A DNA stretch of 64,000 nucleotides from Granulicella sibirica (GTDB taxonomy: Bacteria; Acidobacteriota; Terriglobia; Terriglobales; Acidobacteriaceae), in NCBI RefSeq assembly GCF_004115155.1, contig NZ_RDSM01000001.1, positions 62,001 to 126,000 of the forward strand, in the 5' to 3' direction. The notes under the pieces are model-generated. The model saw only the letters and a program-made list of their open reading frames with translations. It searched no databases and had not been told where the DNA came from. This document shows positions 7,811 to 16,724 of this stretch, in pieces. The translations under genes were made by a program, and so were the position numbers. How positions within the stretch are numbered: position 1 is the stretch's first letter; the number at the start of each line of letters is the position of its first letter.

Positions 7811-9871
7811 ATGAGATCTGGTGCTGGTTCTGCTCGTTCTTTCGCGTGGCTGGGTGTGGCCACTTTGCTTTCTTCCGGCTTGAATGCTTTTGCGCAGAGC
7901 GGGGTTCCGGCCCCGGTCGAACCTCTCAAGACGCATGATCCCGTCGTCGTGAAAGCGATGGAGGCGAGCGAGGGTCATGTGAAGATGCCGGGCGGCGTCG
8001 CGATTTCGCCCGATGGGAAGTGGCTTGCCTATACGGTGGGGCGGGCCTCCGCGACGCTGCACCTCATGGAGCTGGCGAATCCTGATCCGGCGAAGGACAA
8101 GATCGTGGGACCGAATGGGGATACGAGCTGCTCGAACGCGGATCCGGTGTGGTCTCCGGACGGACAGTGGCTGGCTTACACGTCGAGCTGCACGGGGAGC
8201 AGCGACAAGCCGGGGCAGGAGCAGGTTTTCCTCTGGTCGAAGGCTACGGGCGCCTCTAAGCAGTTGACGCATCTCTCGGGGCTCTTCCACCAGGTGGCGT
8301 GGGCTCCCGATGGAAAGACGCTTGCCTTCCTGTTTGTCGAGAATGCGACGCGCTCGGCCGGGGCTACAGCGGCCATGAAGCCCTGGTCGGGTGTGATTGG
8401 GGAGGATGGGATCGAGGTGCAGCGCGTGGCTGCGGTCGATGTGGCCACGGGCGAGTTGAAGCAGGTGACGCCGGAGAAGCTGCATGTGTTCGAGTTCGAC
8501 TGGGCTCAGAATAGCAGCGAGATGACGTATATCGCGGCTCCGCCCCCGGGCGAGAACAACTGGTGGGTGGCCGATCTCTACACCCAGACGCTGGGGCAGG
8601 ATCCGAAGGCGATTGTGGATACGACGAAGGTGACAGGCGCGCTGCATGGGCTGCAAATGGCAGTTCCCCGGTTCTCGCCGGATGGAAAAAAGATCGCATT
8701 CATCGGCGGGTTGATGAGCGACCAGGGCTCGACAGGTGGAGACATCTGGGTCGTCGAGGCGAAGGGCGGCGAGCCGGTGGATGTAAAGCCGGGGATCGAC
8801 GGAACGCCCGCGTACCTGGCGTGGGTGGACAACGGGAAGGTCGGATTCGTCGAGGATCGCAGGGGCAAGGTACGGATTCCGGACTACGACGTGAAGACAA
8901 AGACTGAGGTTCCGGGGAGCGCGCTCGAGATGAGCGAGGTTTCGATCACGGGCGGGTCGATCAAGGACGCGATTTCGGTCTCGAAGAACGGCGTGTTCGC
9001 GTTCGTGAAGAGCGGATTGACCGCTCCTCCTGAGGTCTGGGCGGGACCGGAGACAGCGATCAAGCAGGTGACGCATCTGAACGATGGCGCGACACTGGCC
9101 GGGGGAAAGACCGAGTCGATCGAGTGGACGAACGAAGGCTTCCACGTGCAGGGATGGCTGACCTACCCGGCGAACTACGATCCGGCCAAGAAGTACCCGA
9201 TGATCGTGAGCGTCCATGGTGGGCCTTCGGCATCGATTGGACCGCGCTGGAACGTGATGGCGAACTACTCCTTGGCGGGCTACTTTGTCTTTCAGCCAAA
9301 TCCGCGCGGAAGCTTCGGGCAGGGAGAGAAGTTTACCGAGGCGAACCGGAAAGACTTCGGCTACGGGGATCTCAGGGACATCCTCGCCGGAATGGATGTC
9401 GTGGAGAAGAAGGTTTCCGTCGATCCGAAGCGCGAGGGGCTGACGGGCTGGAGCTATGGCGGGTTCATGACGATGTTCGGCGTGACGCAGACGACGCGTT
9501 TCCGGGCGGCCGTGGCGGGAGCAGGGATCTCGGACTGGCTGAGCTACTACGGGGAGAACTCAATCGACCAGTGGATGACGCCGTTCTTCGGAGCGACCGT
9601 GTATGACGACACAGCGGTCTATGCAAAGAGCTCCGCGCTCACGTTTATCAAGAAGGTGAAGACGCCGACGCTGATTATTGTGGGGGATCGGGATGGCGAG
9701 TGCCCTGCCCCGCAGTCGTTCGAGTTCTGGCATGCGCTGCGGGCGGAGGGTGTGAAGACGCAGCTCGTGATCTATCCCAACGAGGGCCACCACTTCGCCG
9801 ACCCGGCGCATGAGAAGGATCGGGACGAGAGGATGCTGACGTGGTTCCAGAAGGAGATGCCGGCGGAATAG
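7811..9871 (+). CDS. Exported S9 family (prolyl-oligopeptidase type) peptidase
   Basis: The 686-residue protein has a signal peptide (hydrophobic core around residues 12-25, cleavage near AFAQ), then an N-terminal beta-propeller with WD40-like/TolB-like repeats (SPDGKWLAY, SPDGQWLAYT, APDGKTLAF, SPDGKKIAF), and a C-terminal alpha/beta-hydrolase. The catalytic triad can be placed at Ser548 (GWSYGGF), Asp628 (GDRDGECP) and His660 (EGHHF). It should cleave short peptides in the periplasm; the propeller restricts access to the active site. The exact subfamily (dipeptidyl peptidase IV or acylaminoacyl-peptidase) is not decided. The gene appears single and ends in a perfect terminator. Confidence 0.9.
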   Translation: MRSGAGSARSFAWLGVATLLSSGLNAFAQSGVPAPVEPLKTHDPVVVKAMEASEGHVKMPGGVAISPDGKWLAYTVGRASATLHLMELANPDPAKDKIVGPNGDTSCSNADPVWSPDGQWLAYTSSCTGSSDKPGQEQVFLWSKATGASKQLTHLSGLFHQVAWAPDGKTLAFLFVENATRSAGATAAMKPWSGVIGEDGIEVQRVAAVDVATGELKQVTPEKLHVFEFDWAQNSSEMTYIAAPPPGENNWWVADLYTQTLGQDPKAIVDTTKVTGALHGLQMAVPRFSPDGKKIAFIGGLMSDQGSTGGDIWVVEAKGGEPVDVKPGIDGTPAYLAWVDNGKVGFVEDRRGKVRIPDYDVKTKTEVPGSALEMSEVSITGGSIKDAISVSKNGVFAFVKSGLTAPPEVWAGPETAIKQVTHLNDGATLAGGKTESIEWTNEGFHVQGWLTYPANYDPAKKYPMIVSVHGGPSASIGPRWNVMANYSLAGYFVFQPNPRGSFGQGEKFTEANRKDFGYGDLRDILAGMDVVEKKVSVDPKREGLTGWSYGGFMTMFGVTQTTRFRAAVAGAGISDWLSYYGENSIDQWMTPFFGATVYDDTAVYAKSSALTFIKKVKTPTLIIVGDRDGECPAPQSFEFWHALRAEGVKTQLVIYPNEGHHFADPAHEKDRDERMLTWFQKEMPAE

Positions 9872-9893
9872 GCTCTTCGGCCGGTTTCGGCGC

Positions 9894-9929
9894 AAGAAAG
9901 GGGCACGGCCTAGGCCGTGCCCCTTTCTT
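9894..9929. terminator. Perfect bidirectional terminator
   Basis: A 36-base perfect palindrome: AAGAAAGGGGCACGGCCT followed directly by its reverse complement. It has a GC core and A/T flanks on both sides, so it can end the S9 peptidase transcript and that of the convergent 37-residue gene. Confidence 0.85.
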
Positions 9930-9944
9930 CGTCTCAGGCGCTCT

Positions 9945-10058
9945 TTAGATCGTGGGCGAAAACGACACAAGAAGCGTCAGGAAGATTAAACCGAACAGGA
10001 TGACCAGCAACTGCCACCAGCGCTCAATACCTGCTCCGGACTCATTGGGCGAACTCAT
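9945..10058 (-). CDS. 37-residue single-span membrane micropeptide
   Basis: The product starts MSSPNESGAGIERWW and continues into a hydrophobic helix (QLLVILFGLIFLTLLVSF), ending in SPTI. Its start is supported by an excellent ribosome-binding site, AAGGAGGA, eight to nine bases before the ATG. A shared terminator lies just after the stop. Topology is probably N-in with one helix. The charge and the Trp pair before the helix resemble small membrane proteins that modulate larger complexes, but no function can be assigned. Confidence 0.6.
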   Translation of the reverse strand: MSSPNESGAGIERWWQLLVILFGLIFLTLLVSFSPTI

Positions 10059-10311
10059 CGCGACTTCCTCCTTGACCTCACACTTGAAATCCTAACCGAA
10101 GATTCCCCCGGCGAATACCGAAGTAGCGGGTGGGCCGTCTAAACGAACAAAGAGATTGCGAAGAGATCGCAGCCTGCCCGCTGCGGATTCGATGATTTGG
10201 AGGCTTCGGTCATTTGCTTCCGCGTACGTGGCCTTCTACACTGAGGCTTGCGATATTCAGCATGTGTGGTGAGACCGTTCGGCTTGCAAAGCGGCCGAGC
10301 GGGGAGGATCA

Positions 10312-12579
10312 ATGCGTCGGTTTGTCACGTTAGCGGTTTTGCTTTTGTTTACGGTTCCTTTCGGCATCTCGATCTCGGGTTGTGCAAAGAAAACGACGAT
10401 TGTGTATTGCAACGGCGGCGACTCGGGCGTCGTTGTCGGAAGCCTGACGACGATCACCCTGCAGCCCAAGGTGTACGGATACTCGCTTTCGTATGCGCAG
10501 AAAGGCCAGATCGGCACTCCGGCAGGAGCAGACTGCAAAGGCACGACCGTGACCGTCTCGGCTTACCGTTATGGAACGACGGATATGACGCTGGCCGACG
10601 TGAATCCCACAACCGGAGCCCTCTGCGCCGGAACCTGGAACCGGAACACGGGCGGCGCGATCGCCGACTACACGACCTGCAATCCCACGAACAAGTCCGG
10701 CGTCGCATATGTGACGGCGGCGGCGAGCGGCGTCACCAGCAATCCCCTGCCGGTTTACATCCACCCGGTGGTGACGAGCGTGGTGCTTGGCGCACCCTCG
10801 GCGAACTGTTCAACCGACCCGGATCCCTCCACCAACTGCTGCCCGGTGGCGGCCAATGCGACGACCTCGGCTCCCGCGTACAGCAGCAGTAGCTGCCTCT
10901 CGCAGGGCATTACCGGCCAGCTTTCTGCGCGCGTGTATCAGAACGGCACGACGAATCCCGCGGATAACATTAGCTGCCTGGTAGGCCACCTGACGTACAC
11001 GCCGCAGACGGCATCGATCGTGACGATCGATGAAAACGGCGTGGCGACCGCGGTAGCTCCCGGCTCGACGATTATTTCGGCGACCGTAGCGAGCACGCCC
11101 AGCTCGGCCGGATTCTTCTCGACCTGCCCGCCAGCCTCGATCACGCTGACGAACCCGGGACCGACCGTGGTGAACCAGAACAATACGCAGGCGCTGAACT
11201 CGGTCATCAAGGATACGAATGGGGTATCGCTGACAGGCTTGAACCTCGAGTACGTGTCAACAACGCCGACGACCATCTCTGCGAGTACGGCGGCTTCCGT
11301 AACGCCGACCTACCCGGGTGCGGCATCGATCTTCGCGATCTGCGCACCGGGAACCTGCAACCCTTCCCCTTTCACGCTGATCGGCCAACTGGGCAACGGG
11401 AAGCCGATCGTGTCGAACCCGATTCCGATTTCCACCCCGGGAACCACTGCGACAGTGCTTTACATTGCAAGCACACAGTCGCTGTATCTGGTTCCGGTGG
11501 ACTTTACGACGACGACGCTTGGGACACCGGTGCGTCTGCCGTATGTTCCGAACTCGATGGTGATCTCGCAGGATGGGACCACCATCTACCTTGGAAGTTC
11601 GACGGAACTGATGGTCTTCAACGCGACCTCGAACGCGGTCTCACGTCAGGACGTGTCTTCTCCGGGGAATGTCCTTGCGGTATCGCCGGACGGCACGACG
11701 GTGGTGATCTCGGATCCTGTGCGAAAGATCACGACGCTTGAGACTTCGGCCGGTGCGGTGATCACGACCTACGGCGCGGTAGGGGCGCGTGCCCAGTGGA
11801 GCCCGGACAGCCAGGCCGTCTACATCGCCGCTGGAAACCAGTTGCTGGTGTACTCGACCTTTACGGGCTGGGACAACATTACGCAGTTGACCTCCCCGGT
11901 GACGGACGTAGCCTTGACGGTGCCAAGCGTCGGAGCCTACTTTGCCGGAGGAACGACAACCGCACGCGGGTACTGCGCTTCAACGACCTCGACGACAGCA
12001 GGGACGACTGCGGCGGTAACGAACGAGTTCTATCCGCTCGCCGATACGTCGGCGGCAGTGACGGACAAGGTCGCGGCAACCAACGACGGCAACCACATTC
12101 TTGGAGTGACGGCGACGACGGCGGTTCCGACCCTGAGCGATCTGCATGTGACGATTCCGAACCAGGCTTGCCCCGCGACGGGTGGACTGACGTTCGGAAG
12201 CTCGTTCACAACGGCGACGCTGCCAAGCATCACGGCTGCTTCGATCACGGGTGTCGTTCCGGCGTCGGATTCAAGCATCGCGTTCGTGACCTACACGGGA
12301 ACGGGCGGCGCAATTCCGACCTATACTCCAGCGGCTTCGGGCGTAGGAACGGTTGGGAGCATCAAGCTTTCGGGCACGGCGATCGCCCCGGTGTCCGGGG
12401 TGTTCAGTACGGATAACCTTTCGTTCTATGCGGGGACGACAGGCGACAACCTGGTCCACATCATCAACCGGGCGACTCTGACCGATGGGACGACGATCGC
12501 CCCGAAACTTCCGGATGTGAACGGGAACCTGGTTGTGCCGGATCTGCTCGTTCAGAGGCCGCGTAAGGCGACGCAATAG
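10312..12579 (+). CDS. Large surface lipoprotein with Ig-like and beta-propeller regions
   Basis: The 755-residue product begins with a lipoprotein signal ending in the lipobox ISGC, so it should be acylated and anchored in a membrane. Residues about 220-260 (TASIVTIDENGVATAV) look like a bacterial Ig-like (Big_2) domain. The remaining C-terminal half has repeated beta-rich blades (LYIASTQSLYLVPV, MVISQDGTTIYLGSS, VLAVSPDGTTVVISD), typical of a seven-bladed propeller. Cys is unusually frequent in the first half (CSTDPDPSTNCC). Thr, Ser and Ala dominate the composition, as in secreted proteins. Probably a cell-surface binding or adhesion protein; no enzyme motif is seen. Confidence 0.7.
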   Translation: MRRFVTLAVLLLFTVPFGISISGCAKKTTIVYCNGGDSGVVVGSLTTITLQPKVYGYSLSYAQKGQIGTPAGADCKGTTVTVSAYRYGTTDMTLADVNPTTGALCAGTWNRNTGGAIADYTTCNPTNKSGVAYVTAAASGVTSNPLPVYIHPVVTSVVLGAPSANCSTDPDPSTNCCPVAANATTSAPAYSSSSCLSQGITGQLSARVYQNGTTNPADNISCLVGHLTYTPQTASIVTIDENGVATAVAPGSTIISATVASTPSSAGFFSTCPPASITLTNPGPTVVNQNNTQALNSVIKDTNGVSLTGLNLEYVSTTPTTISASTAASVTPTYPGAASIFAICAPGTCNPSPFTLIGQLGNGKPIVSNPIPISTPGTTATVLYIASTQSLYLVPVDFTTTTLGTPVRLPYVPNSMVISQDGTTIYLGSSTELMVFNATSNAVSRQDVSSPGNVLAVSPDGTTVVISDPVRKITTLETSAGAVITTYGAVGARAQWSPDSQAVYIAAGNQLLVYSTFTGWDNITQLTSPVTDVALTVPSVGAYFAGGTTTARGYCASTTSTTAGTTAAVTNEFYPLADTSAAVTDKVAATNDGNHILGVTATTAVPTLSDLHVTIPNQACPATGGLTFGSSFTTATLPSITAASITGVVPASDSSIAFVTYTGTGGAIPTYTPAASGVGTVGSIKLSGTAIAPVSGVFSTDNLSFYAGTTGDNLVHIINRATLTDGTTIAPKLPDVNGNLVVPDLLVQRPRKATQ

Positions 12580-12598
12580 TCTTCTGGTCGTTTGCTGG

Positions 12599-12637
12599 AA
12601 CAGGAAAGGCCCTCTCGATGAGAGGGCCTTTCCTGTT
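12599..12637. terminator. Bidirectional terminator between the lipoprotein gene and nusB
   Basis: AACAGGAAAGGCCCTCT, a CGATG loop, then the exact reverse complement. This is a 17-bp perfect stem with A/T-rich ends in the space between two convergent genes. Confidence 0.85.
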
Positions 12638-12663
12638 GACGCCTAATGGCGATGAGAACGAAG

Positions 12664-12695
12664 GCAACCGCAGATTCCCTTCGGGAATGACAACC
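12664..12695 (+). repeat. Interspersed intergenic repeat, copy B
   Basis: GCAACCG followed by CAGATTCCCTTCGGGAATGA and CAACC. The core TTCCC-TTC-GGGAA is itself a small hairpin. It lies between the terminator and the 3' end of nusB. It is the cleanest of four copies in the window. Confidence 0.65.
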
Positions 12696-12734
12696 AAAGT
12701 GCGTCCGCCAGCCGCGATGGCCAAATGCTGTGAG

Positions 12735-13157
12735 CTACTTGAGACGGTTCGCCAGAACAGTCTTGGCGATAGCGTCGAGGACGCCGTTGAGGAAGTGGAT
12801 CGATTCCGGAGCGGCGTAGCGACGCGCGACCTCGAGGCTCTCGTTGATGATGATCGGGCCGGGCGTGTTGGGGTAGGCGAGCATCTCGGCGACGGCAGCG
12901 CGCAGGAGATTGCGGTCGACGACGGGCATGCGCTCGATGCGCCAGTTCTGGGCGTGGGCCTGGATGAGGTCGTTGATCTCGTCCTCGCGGACGGTGGCGA
13001 CGCGGAAGAGATCTTCGGCAAAGGCACGGGTTTCATCGTCGACGTCGTCGCGGGATGGCCAGAAGAGGCTGCTGACCTGCGCGGGGGTTTGCTTGCCGAG
13101 ATCGCCCTGGAAGAGCATCTGCATGGCGAGTTCGCGGGACTTGCGGCGGGTTCCCAT
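12735..13157 (-). CDS. nusB: Transcription antitermination factor NusB
   Basis: The 140-residue all-helical RNA-binding protein matches NusB across its length: GTRRKSRELAMQMLFQ at the N-terminus, then RMPVVDRNLLRAAVAEML, and INESLEVARRY with the C-terminal HFLNGVLDAIA. NusB pairs with NusE (ribosomal protein S10) on boxA RNA during rRNA transcription. Its ATG shares one base with the ribH stop (TAATG), so the two genes are translationally coupled; a ribH-nusB pair is common in bacteria. Confidence 0.95.
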   Translation of the reverse strand: MGTRRKSRELAMQMLFQGDLGKQTPAQVSSLFWPSRDDVDDETRAFAEDLFRVATVREDEINDLIQAHAQNWRIERMPVVDRNLLRAAVAEMLAYPNTPGPIIINESLEVARRYAAPESIHFLNGVLDAIAKTVLANRLK

Positions 13158-14023
13158 TACTTGGCCACCGCGAGCTTTCTTTGGATGGAGACCATCTCGA
13201 TGGCAGCGATGGCGGCTTCGAAGCCCTTGTTTCCTGCTTTCAGGCCGGCGCGGTCAAGAGCTTGTTCCAGGGTTTCGCAGGTGAGGACACCGAAGGCGTG
13301 GGGGATGCCCGTGTCCTGTTGCGATTGGCCGATACCTCGCGCGACCTCATTGTAGATGGCCTCGTAGTGGGCGGTTTCGCCACGCAGGAGGCAGCCGAGG
13401 GTGACGATGGCGTCGAACTTCTTCGTCTCGGCGAGGGTGCGGGCGGCGGAGGGAACTTCCCACGCGCCGGGGACGCGAACGACTTCGACATCCTTCTTCG
13501 CGGCTCCGCTACGGTAGAGTGCATCGAGCGAGCCCTGGAGAAGGCGGTCGGTGATGACGGTATTCCAGCGGGTGGTGACGACGGCGAAGCGCATGCCAGT
13601 GGCGTTCAGGTCGCCTTCAACGGCCGGAACAACACCGTGGAGCGGGTTCTCGGACTGCCAGAAGCCGAGTTTCATCTCTGGGCCGAGTTCGACGGTGAAG
13701 AGCCGCGAGTTCCAGTGAGTGAGCTCGACGGCGGAGAGCTGGGCCGCGATCTCTTCGGTGCGGTAGTGGGCAAGCATCCAGCGCTCGACGGCGGAGTGGA
13801 CGTGATCGAGCTGGTTGACCTCGATCAGGATGGGCGGCACGGCGGGGACGCGGCCTGTGACGAGTTCGAGGTTGCCGACAGGCGCAAGGAAAGCGGCGCC
13901 ACGGCCGGAGTCGTCGTGCCAGCCTTTGCCGGGCTCGAAGCCAAGGGCGTTGAAGAGGCTGGATAGCTGGTCGAACGCATCGGCCGAGGGCACGGAGCGA
14001 ACGAGGGTGATTCCCTTAATCAT
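13157..14023 (-). CDS. ribH: Lumazine synthase with an N-terminal VOC-like domain
   Basis: Residues about 139-288 are a complete 6,7-dimethyl-8-ribityllumazine synthase, the penultimate enzyme of riboflavin synthesis: RFAVVTTRWN, VVRVPGAWEVP, TLGCLLRGETAHYEA, FGVLTCETLEQALDRAG and NKGFEAAIAAIEM. The usual enzyme is only about 155 residues. The additional 130 N-terminal residues have a beta-alpha-beta pattern (LFNALGFEPGKGW, AAFLAPVGNLELV, ILIEVNQLDHVHSAVERW, LFTVELGPEMKLGFW) that resembles a vicinal-oxygen-chelate/glyoxalase module. Both parts are in one uninterrupted frame. The ATG at 14023 was chosen: the frame continues upstream, but that part overlaps the divergent crotonase gene. A -10-like hexamer lies seven bases before the ATG, suggesting a leaderless message. 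The extra domain's function is unknown. Confidence 0.88.
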   Translation of the reverse strand: MIKGITLVRSVPSADAFDQLSSLFNALGFEPGKGWHDDSGRGAAFLAPVGNLELVTGRVPAVPPILIEVNQLDHVHSAVERWMLAHYRTEEIAAQLSAVELTHWNSRLFTVELGPEMKLGFWQSENPLHGVVPAVEGDLNATGMRFAVVTTRWNTVITDRLLQGSLDALYRSGAAKKDVEVVRVPGAWEVPSAARTLAETKKFDAIVTLGCLLRGETAHYEAIYNEVARGIGQSQQDTGIPHAFGVLTCETLEQALDRAGLKAGNKGFEAAIAAIEMVSIQRKLAVAK

Positions 14024-14030
14024 AGATTCG

Positions 14031-14036
14031 ATTGTA
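14031..14036 (-). promoter_or_regulatory. Candidate -10 for ribH-nusB (leaderless start)
   Basis: TACAAT on the minus strand, with seven bases between it and the ribH ATG. That spacing would put the transcription start at or next to the start codon. No good -35 hexamer is visible. Confidence 0.35.
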
Positions 14037-14059
14037 TCGTTCGGGAGAGTTGTCCGGAG

Positions 14060-14851
14060 GTGGGGGAGTTGGGATACGAGACGTTGCTGGTTGCGGTAAA
14101 CGCCGGAGTGGCTACAGTCACGCTGAATCGTCCGAAGGTGCTGCACGCGTTGAACGCTGCTGTGTTCGATGAGCTGGAGCGCGTGTTTTTCGAGCTCGCG
14201 GCGGACGATGCAGTCCGTGTCGTTCTGCTGACCGGCTCAGGCGAGAAGGCATTCGCTGCAGGGGCGGATATCAACGAGCTTCGCGCGACCGATGCGAAGA
14301 CGGGCGAGCTGATGGCGCGGAGGGGGCAGGGCGTGTTTCGGCAGATCGAGACGTGCGGCAAGCCGGTGATCGCGTTGATCAACGGGTTCGCGCTCGGCGG
14401 CGGATGCGAGCTCGCAATGGCATGCACGATGAGGGTGGCGAGCGAGACGGCGAAGCTCGGGCAACCGGAGATTAAGCTTGGCGTGATTCCCGGGTATGGC
14501 GGGTCGCAGCGGCTTCCTCGCCTCGTCGGGACTTCGGCGGCTTTGAAGATCATGCTCACGGGCGAGATGGTGGGAGCGGCGGAGGCGTTGCGGCTCGGGC
14601 TGGTGGACGAAGTGGTTGCCCCGGAACGCCTGATGACGCGAGGGGAGGAGTTTGGGGCGGCGATCGCCGGAGCGGCTCCGCTGGCTGTGCGGGGCGTACT
14701 TGAAGCGGTGCGGCGAGGAGCGGGCCTTGGGCTGGACGATGCGATGGTAGTCGAGGCGGAGATCTTCGGACGGCTTTGCGGATCGGACGATAAGACGGAG
14801 GGCGCGGGGGCGTTTCTGGAAAAGCGGAAGGCGGTCTGGGCCGGGAAGTGA
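14060..14851 (+). CDS. Enoyl-CoA hydratase/isomerase (crotonase) family protein
   Basis: The 263-residue crotonase-fold protein has the oxyanion-hole motifs AGADINELRA and NGFALGGGCELAMACTM, followed by LGQPEIKLGVIPGYGGSQRL, whose glutamate is in the position used for catalysis in enoyl-CoA hydratases. It probably hydrates short or medium enoyl-CoA in beta-oxidation. The GTG at 14060 overlaps its own Shine-Dalgarno; TTG at 14069 has GGAGG eight bases upstream and gives the more typical N-terminus GYETLLV, so the true start may be there. It is divergent from ribH with 36 bases between starts. Confidence 0.85.
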   Translation: MGELGYETLLVAVNAGVATVTLNRPKVLHALNAAVFDELERVFFELAADDAVRVVLLTGSGEKAFAAGADINELRATDAKTGELMARRGQGVFRQIETCGKPVIALINGFALGGGCELAMACTMRVASETAKLGQPEIKLGVIPGYGGSQRLPRLVGTSAALKIMLTGEMVGAAEALRLGLVDEVVAPERLMTRGEEFGAAIAGAAPLAVRGVLEAVRRGAGLGLDDAMVVEAEIFGRLCGSDDKTEGAGAFLEKRKAVWAGK

Positions 14852-14869
14852 GGCCGGCTTCGAGACAGG

Positions 14870-14905
14870 CAACGGCCAACGCAGATTCCCCTCGGGATGA
14901 CAACA
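14870..14905 (+). repeat. Interspersed intergenic repeat, copy C
   Basis: GCAACGGCCAACG followed by CAGATTCCCCTCGGGATGAC and AAC, 18 bases after the crotonase stop. One base is lost from the TTCCC/GGGAA hairpin compared with copy B. Confidence 0.6.
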
Positions 14906-15013
14906 AAAGGGTGGGAACGGCAGCCACAGTGGCAAAGCACTTAGGGCGTGGCCTTGCGGTTCGGGTTGGGGCGGGGTAGGCTGACCACGTCGGCGTACCG
15001 TGAGGGTTTATCG

Positions 15014-15700
15014 ATGAGGATTTCGCTTCTTCGCTTTTCCCAGGCTTTGCTGGTTTCGAGCCTGGCGGCTACGCTTTCAGCAGGAGCCCAGGCTCCGCAG
15101 GATCGGTCGGCGCGTCCGGGCGGACCGCCTCCGAGTGGTGGACAGGGTGGACGTCCCTCGCCGGGTGGACAGAACGGCGGAAACAGGCCGCAGCCGGGAA
15201 ACGGCGGCGGTGGCAATAGGCCGCAACCGGGTAATGGAGGTGGCAACAGGCCATCTCCTGGAAAGCCGGGTGGACCGCAGGTTCAGCCTCCGAGGCCGTC
15301 ACCGGGTGGCGGCGGCAGACCGAACCCCGGCGCCGGGCGGCCGAATCCGGGGCCAGGCAGACCGGCCGTTGGACGGCCGGGTGGCGGACGTCCCCCGCAG
15401 TGGGGCAGGCCGCCGCAACAGAGGCCTTCGTACCAGTTCCGGCCGAATGATCGCAGCCTCTTCCACCGGTACTATCTCTCGCGTCTTCGGTATATCAACC
15501 GGTCGCGCAGGCCTGTCTTCACGGTTGGCGGCTACTTCCCGTATGGCGACATCGGCTACATCACGGCGGTTCCGCCAAGCTTGTATGGACAGATTCCACC
15601 GCCTCCCCCTGGATACCAGGTCGGCTACTTCGACGGTTATGTCGTGGTCTACGACCCGCTGACCTACTTCATCGCGGATCTGGTCGACCTGCTGCAGTAA
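15014..15700 (+). CDS. Exported Gly/Pro/Asn-rich protein with RcnB-like C-terminus
   Basis: A signal peptide ([14 protein letters not shown], cleavage near AGAQA) is followed by about 120 residues of low-complexity Gly/Pro/Asn/Arg repeats ([19 protein letters not shown]), then a folded 90-residue tail: [55 protein letters not shown]. The tail's PPPPGY-then-hydrophobic-helix pattern resembles the RcnB-type periplasmic domain linked to nickel/cobalt homeostasis in E. coli. The frame upstream of ATG 15014 is open but not signal-like, so the inner start is preferred. The role is inferred only weakly. Confidence 0.65.
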   Translation: MRISLLRFSQALLVSSLAATLSAGAQAPQDRSARPGGPPPSGGQGGRPSPGGQNGGNRPQPGNGGGGNRPQPGNGGGNRPSPGKPGGPQVQPPRPSPGGGGRPNPGAGRPNPGPGRPAVGRPGGGRPPQWGRPPQQRPSYQFRPNDRSLFHRYYLSRLRYINRSRRPVFTVGGYFPYGDIGYITAVPPSLYGQIPPPPPGYQVGYFDGYVVVYDPLTYFIADLVDLLQ

Positions 15701-15709
15701 GGCTGCGGA

Positions 15710-16549
15710 TCAGTGCGGCAGTCGACCGGCTGTCGCCGTCGCCTTGTTGAGCGCCGCCGGAAGGGAGAGCAGCCTTCCGGCGAGGACGGACAGGCGCTGC
15801 AGGTGTTCGGATAGCTCGACCGCAAGTTCCCTGGCGTCTCCGCCCATCTGGCCCGCTTCCGCGAGATAGAGAATGTTGGTGAGGCTCTGGAGCGGGTTGT
15901 TGATCTGGTGGGCCAGGTCGTTCGCCATATCCGCCGCTGCGGCGGCCTTGGCCTGCTTCATCAGCGTCTGGTGCTGGCGCTGATGGCGGACGGACATGGC
16001 GGCGAAGTCGGCCAGCATCTGCATCATGCGAAGGTCGTCCGGATCGAACGCCTCTTCCCTGCCATGGGCCATGATCCAGATGGTTCCACGGGTTTCGTCG
16101 ACCTGCCATGGAAGCAGGATGCCGTCGGTGACGACCGGAGCTTCAATCCCCATGATGTCGAAGAAGCGCTTCGTGACGCGGAAGAGCTGCGGCCGTCCGC
16201 GCTCGAGACAGACACCGCATGCGCTTGGACTGCGCGGAAGGGTTGCGTGGAGGAATCCGGCATACTCTCCTGCCGTTGCCACCCAGTGGTAGAAGTTTTC
16301 GTCTGTCCTGACTTCCTGCTCCATGCTGATGCCGCTCGAGTCCGCGCCGCATAGGTCGACGGCTGCGTTGACCAGTTCCTGGAGGATGGTGTCCGGGCTT
16401 TCGACAAAGGCGCGGGCAAGACGCTGCATGCCCTCAAGCTGGACCGCGGCGTTGCGTGGGTGGAGACGCCGTGCCGCGAACTCGGCATCGTCCCGGAGGT
16501 CGATGACCTCGAGACCGGTGTCTACGCTATTTGCCTCTGCTACGCTCAT
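15710..16549 (-). CDS. GAF protein with an H-box helix pair but no kinase ATPase domain
   Basis: Residues about 45-200 form a GAF-type sensor region (LVNAAVDLCGADSSGISM, ENFYHWVATAGEYAGF). Near the C-terminus, MANDLAHQINNPLQSLTN is a textbook histidine-kinase H-box, with the phosphorylatable His and the HxxNNPL pattern. Only about 65 residues follow, enough for the second dimerisation helix but not for a HATPase domain. It therefore cannot phosphorylate itself and may be a phosphotransfer or dimerisation partner of another kinase. ATG 16549 was chosen because AAGGAA precedes it by a few bases; the frame extends 31 codons further upstream. Convergent with the Pro-rich protein gene. Confidence 0.75.
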   Translation of the reverse strand: MSVAEANSVDTGLEVIDLRDDAEFAARRLHPRNAAVQLEGMQRLARAFVESPDTILQELVNAAVDLCGADSSGISMEQEVRTDENFYHWVATAGEYAGFLHATLPRSPSACGVCLERGRPQLFRVTKRFFDIMGIEAPVVTDGILLPWQVDETRGTIWIMAHGREEAFDPDDLRMMQMLADFAAMSVRHQRQHQTLMKQAKAAAAADMANDLAHQINNPLQSLTNILYLAEAGQMGGDARELAVELSEHLQRLSVLAGRLLSLPAALNKATATAGRLPH

Positions 16550-16724
16550 ATTTCCTTTTGGGCCCTGGAACGCGACGAATGCCGCTGCATACAGCATAGG
16601 CGCAAGGTGCGCGTTTGTAGAGAAACCTTCGGTTTGCACCAAAGATCACAGGTTCAGTTGCGGCAGTCAAGGAAATACGATTTCACGCATCTTTATGCAG
16701 GTTCTGCCTTGATATGCTTGGTTT

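Noticed and set aside
7478..9217. A 579-codon frame on the minus strand opposite the S9 peptidase
   Set aside because: Arg/His/Leu-rich antisense shadow of a gene with a full catalytic triad.
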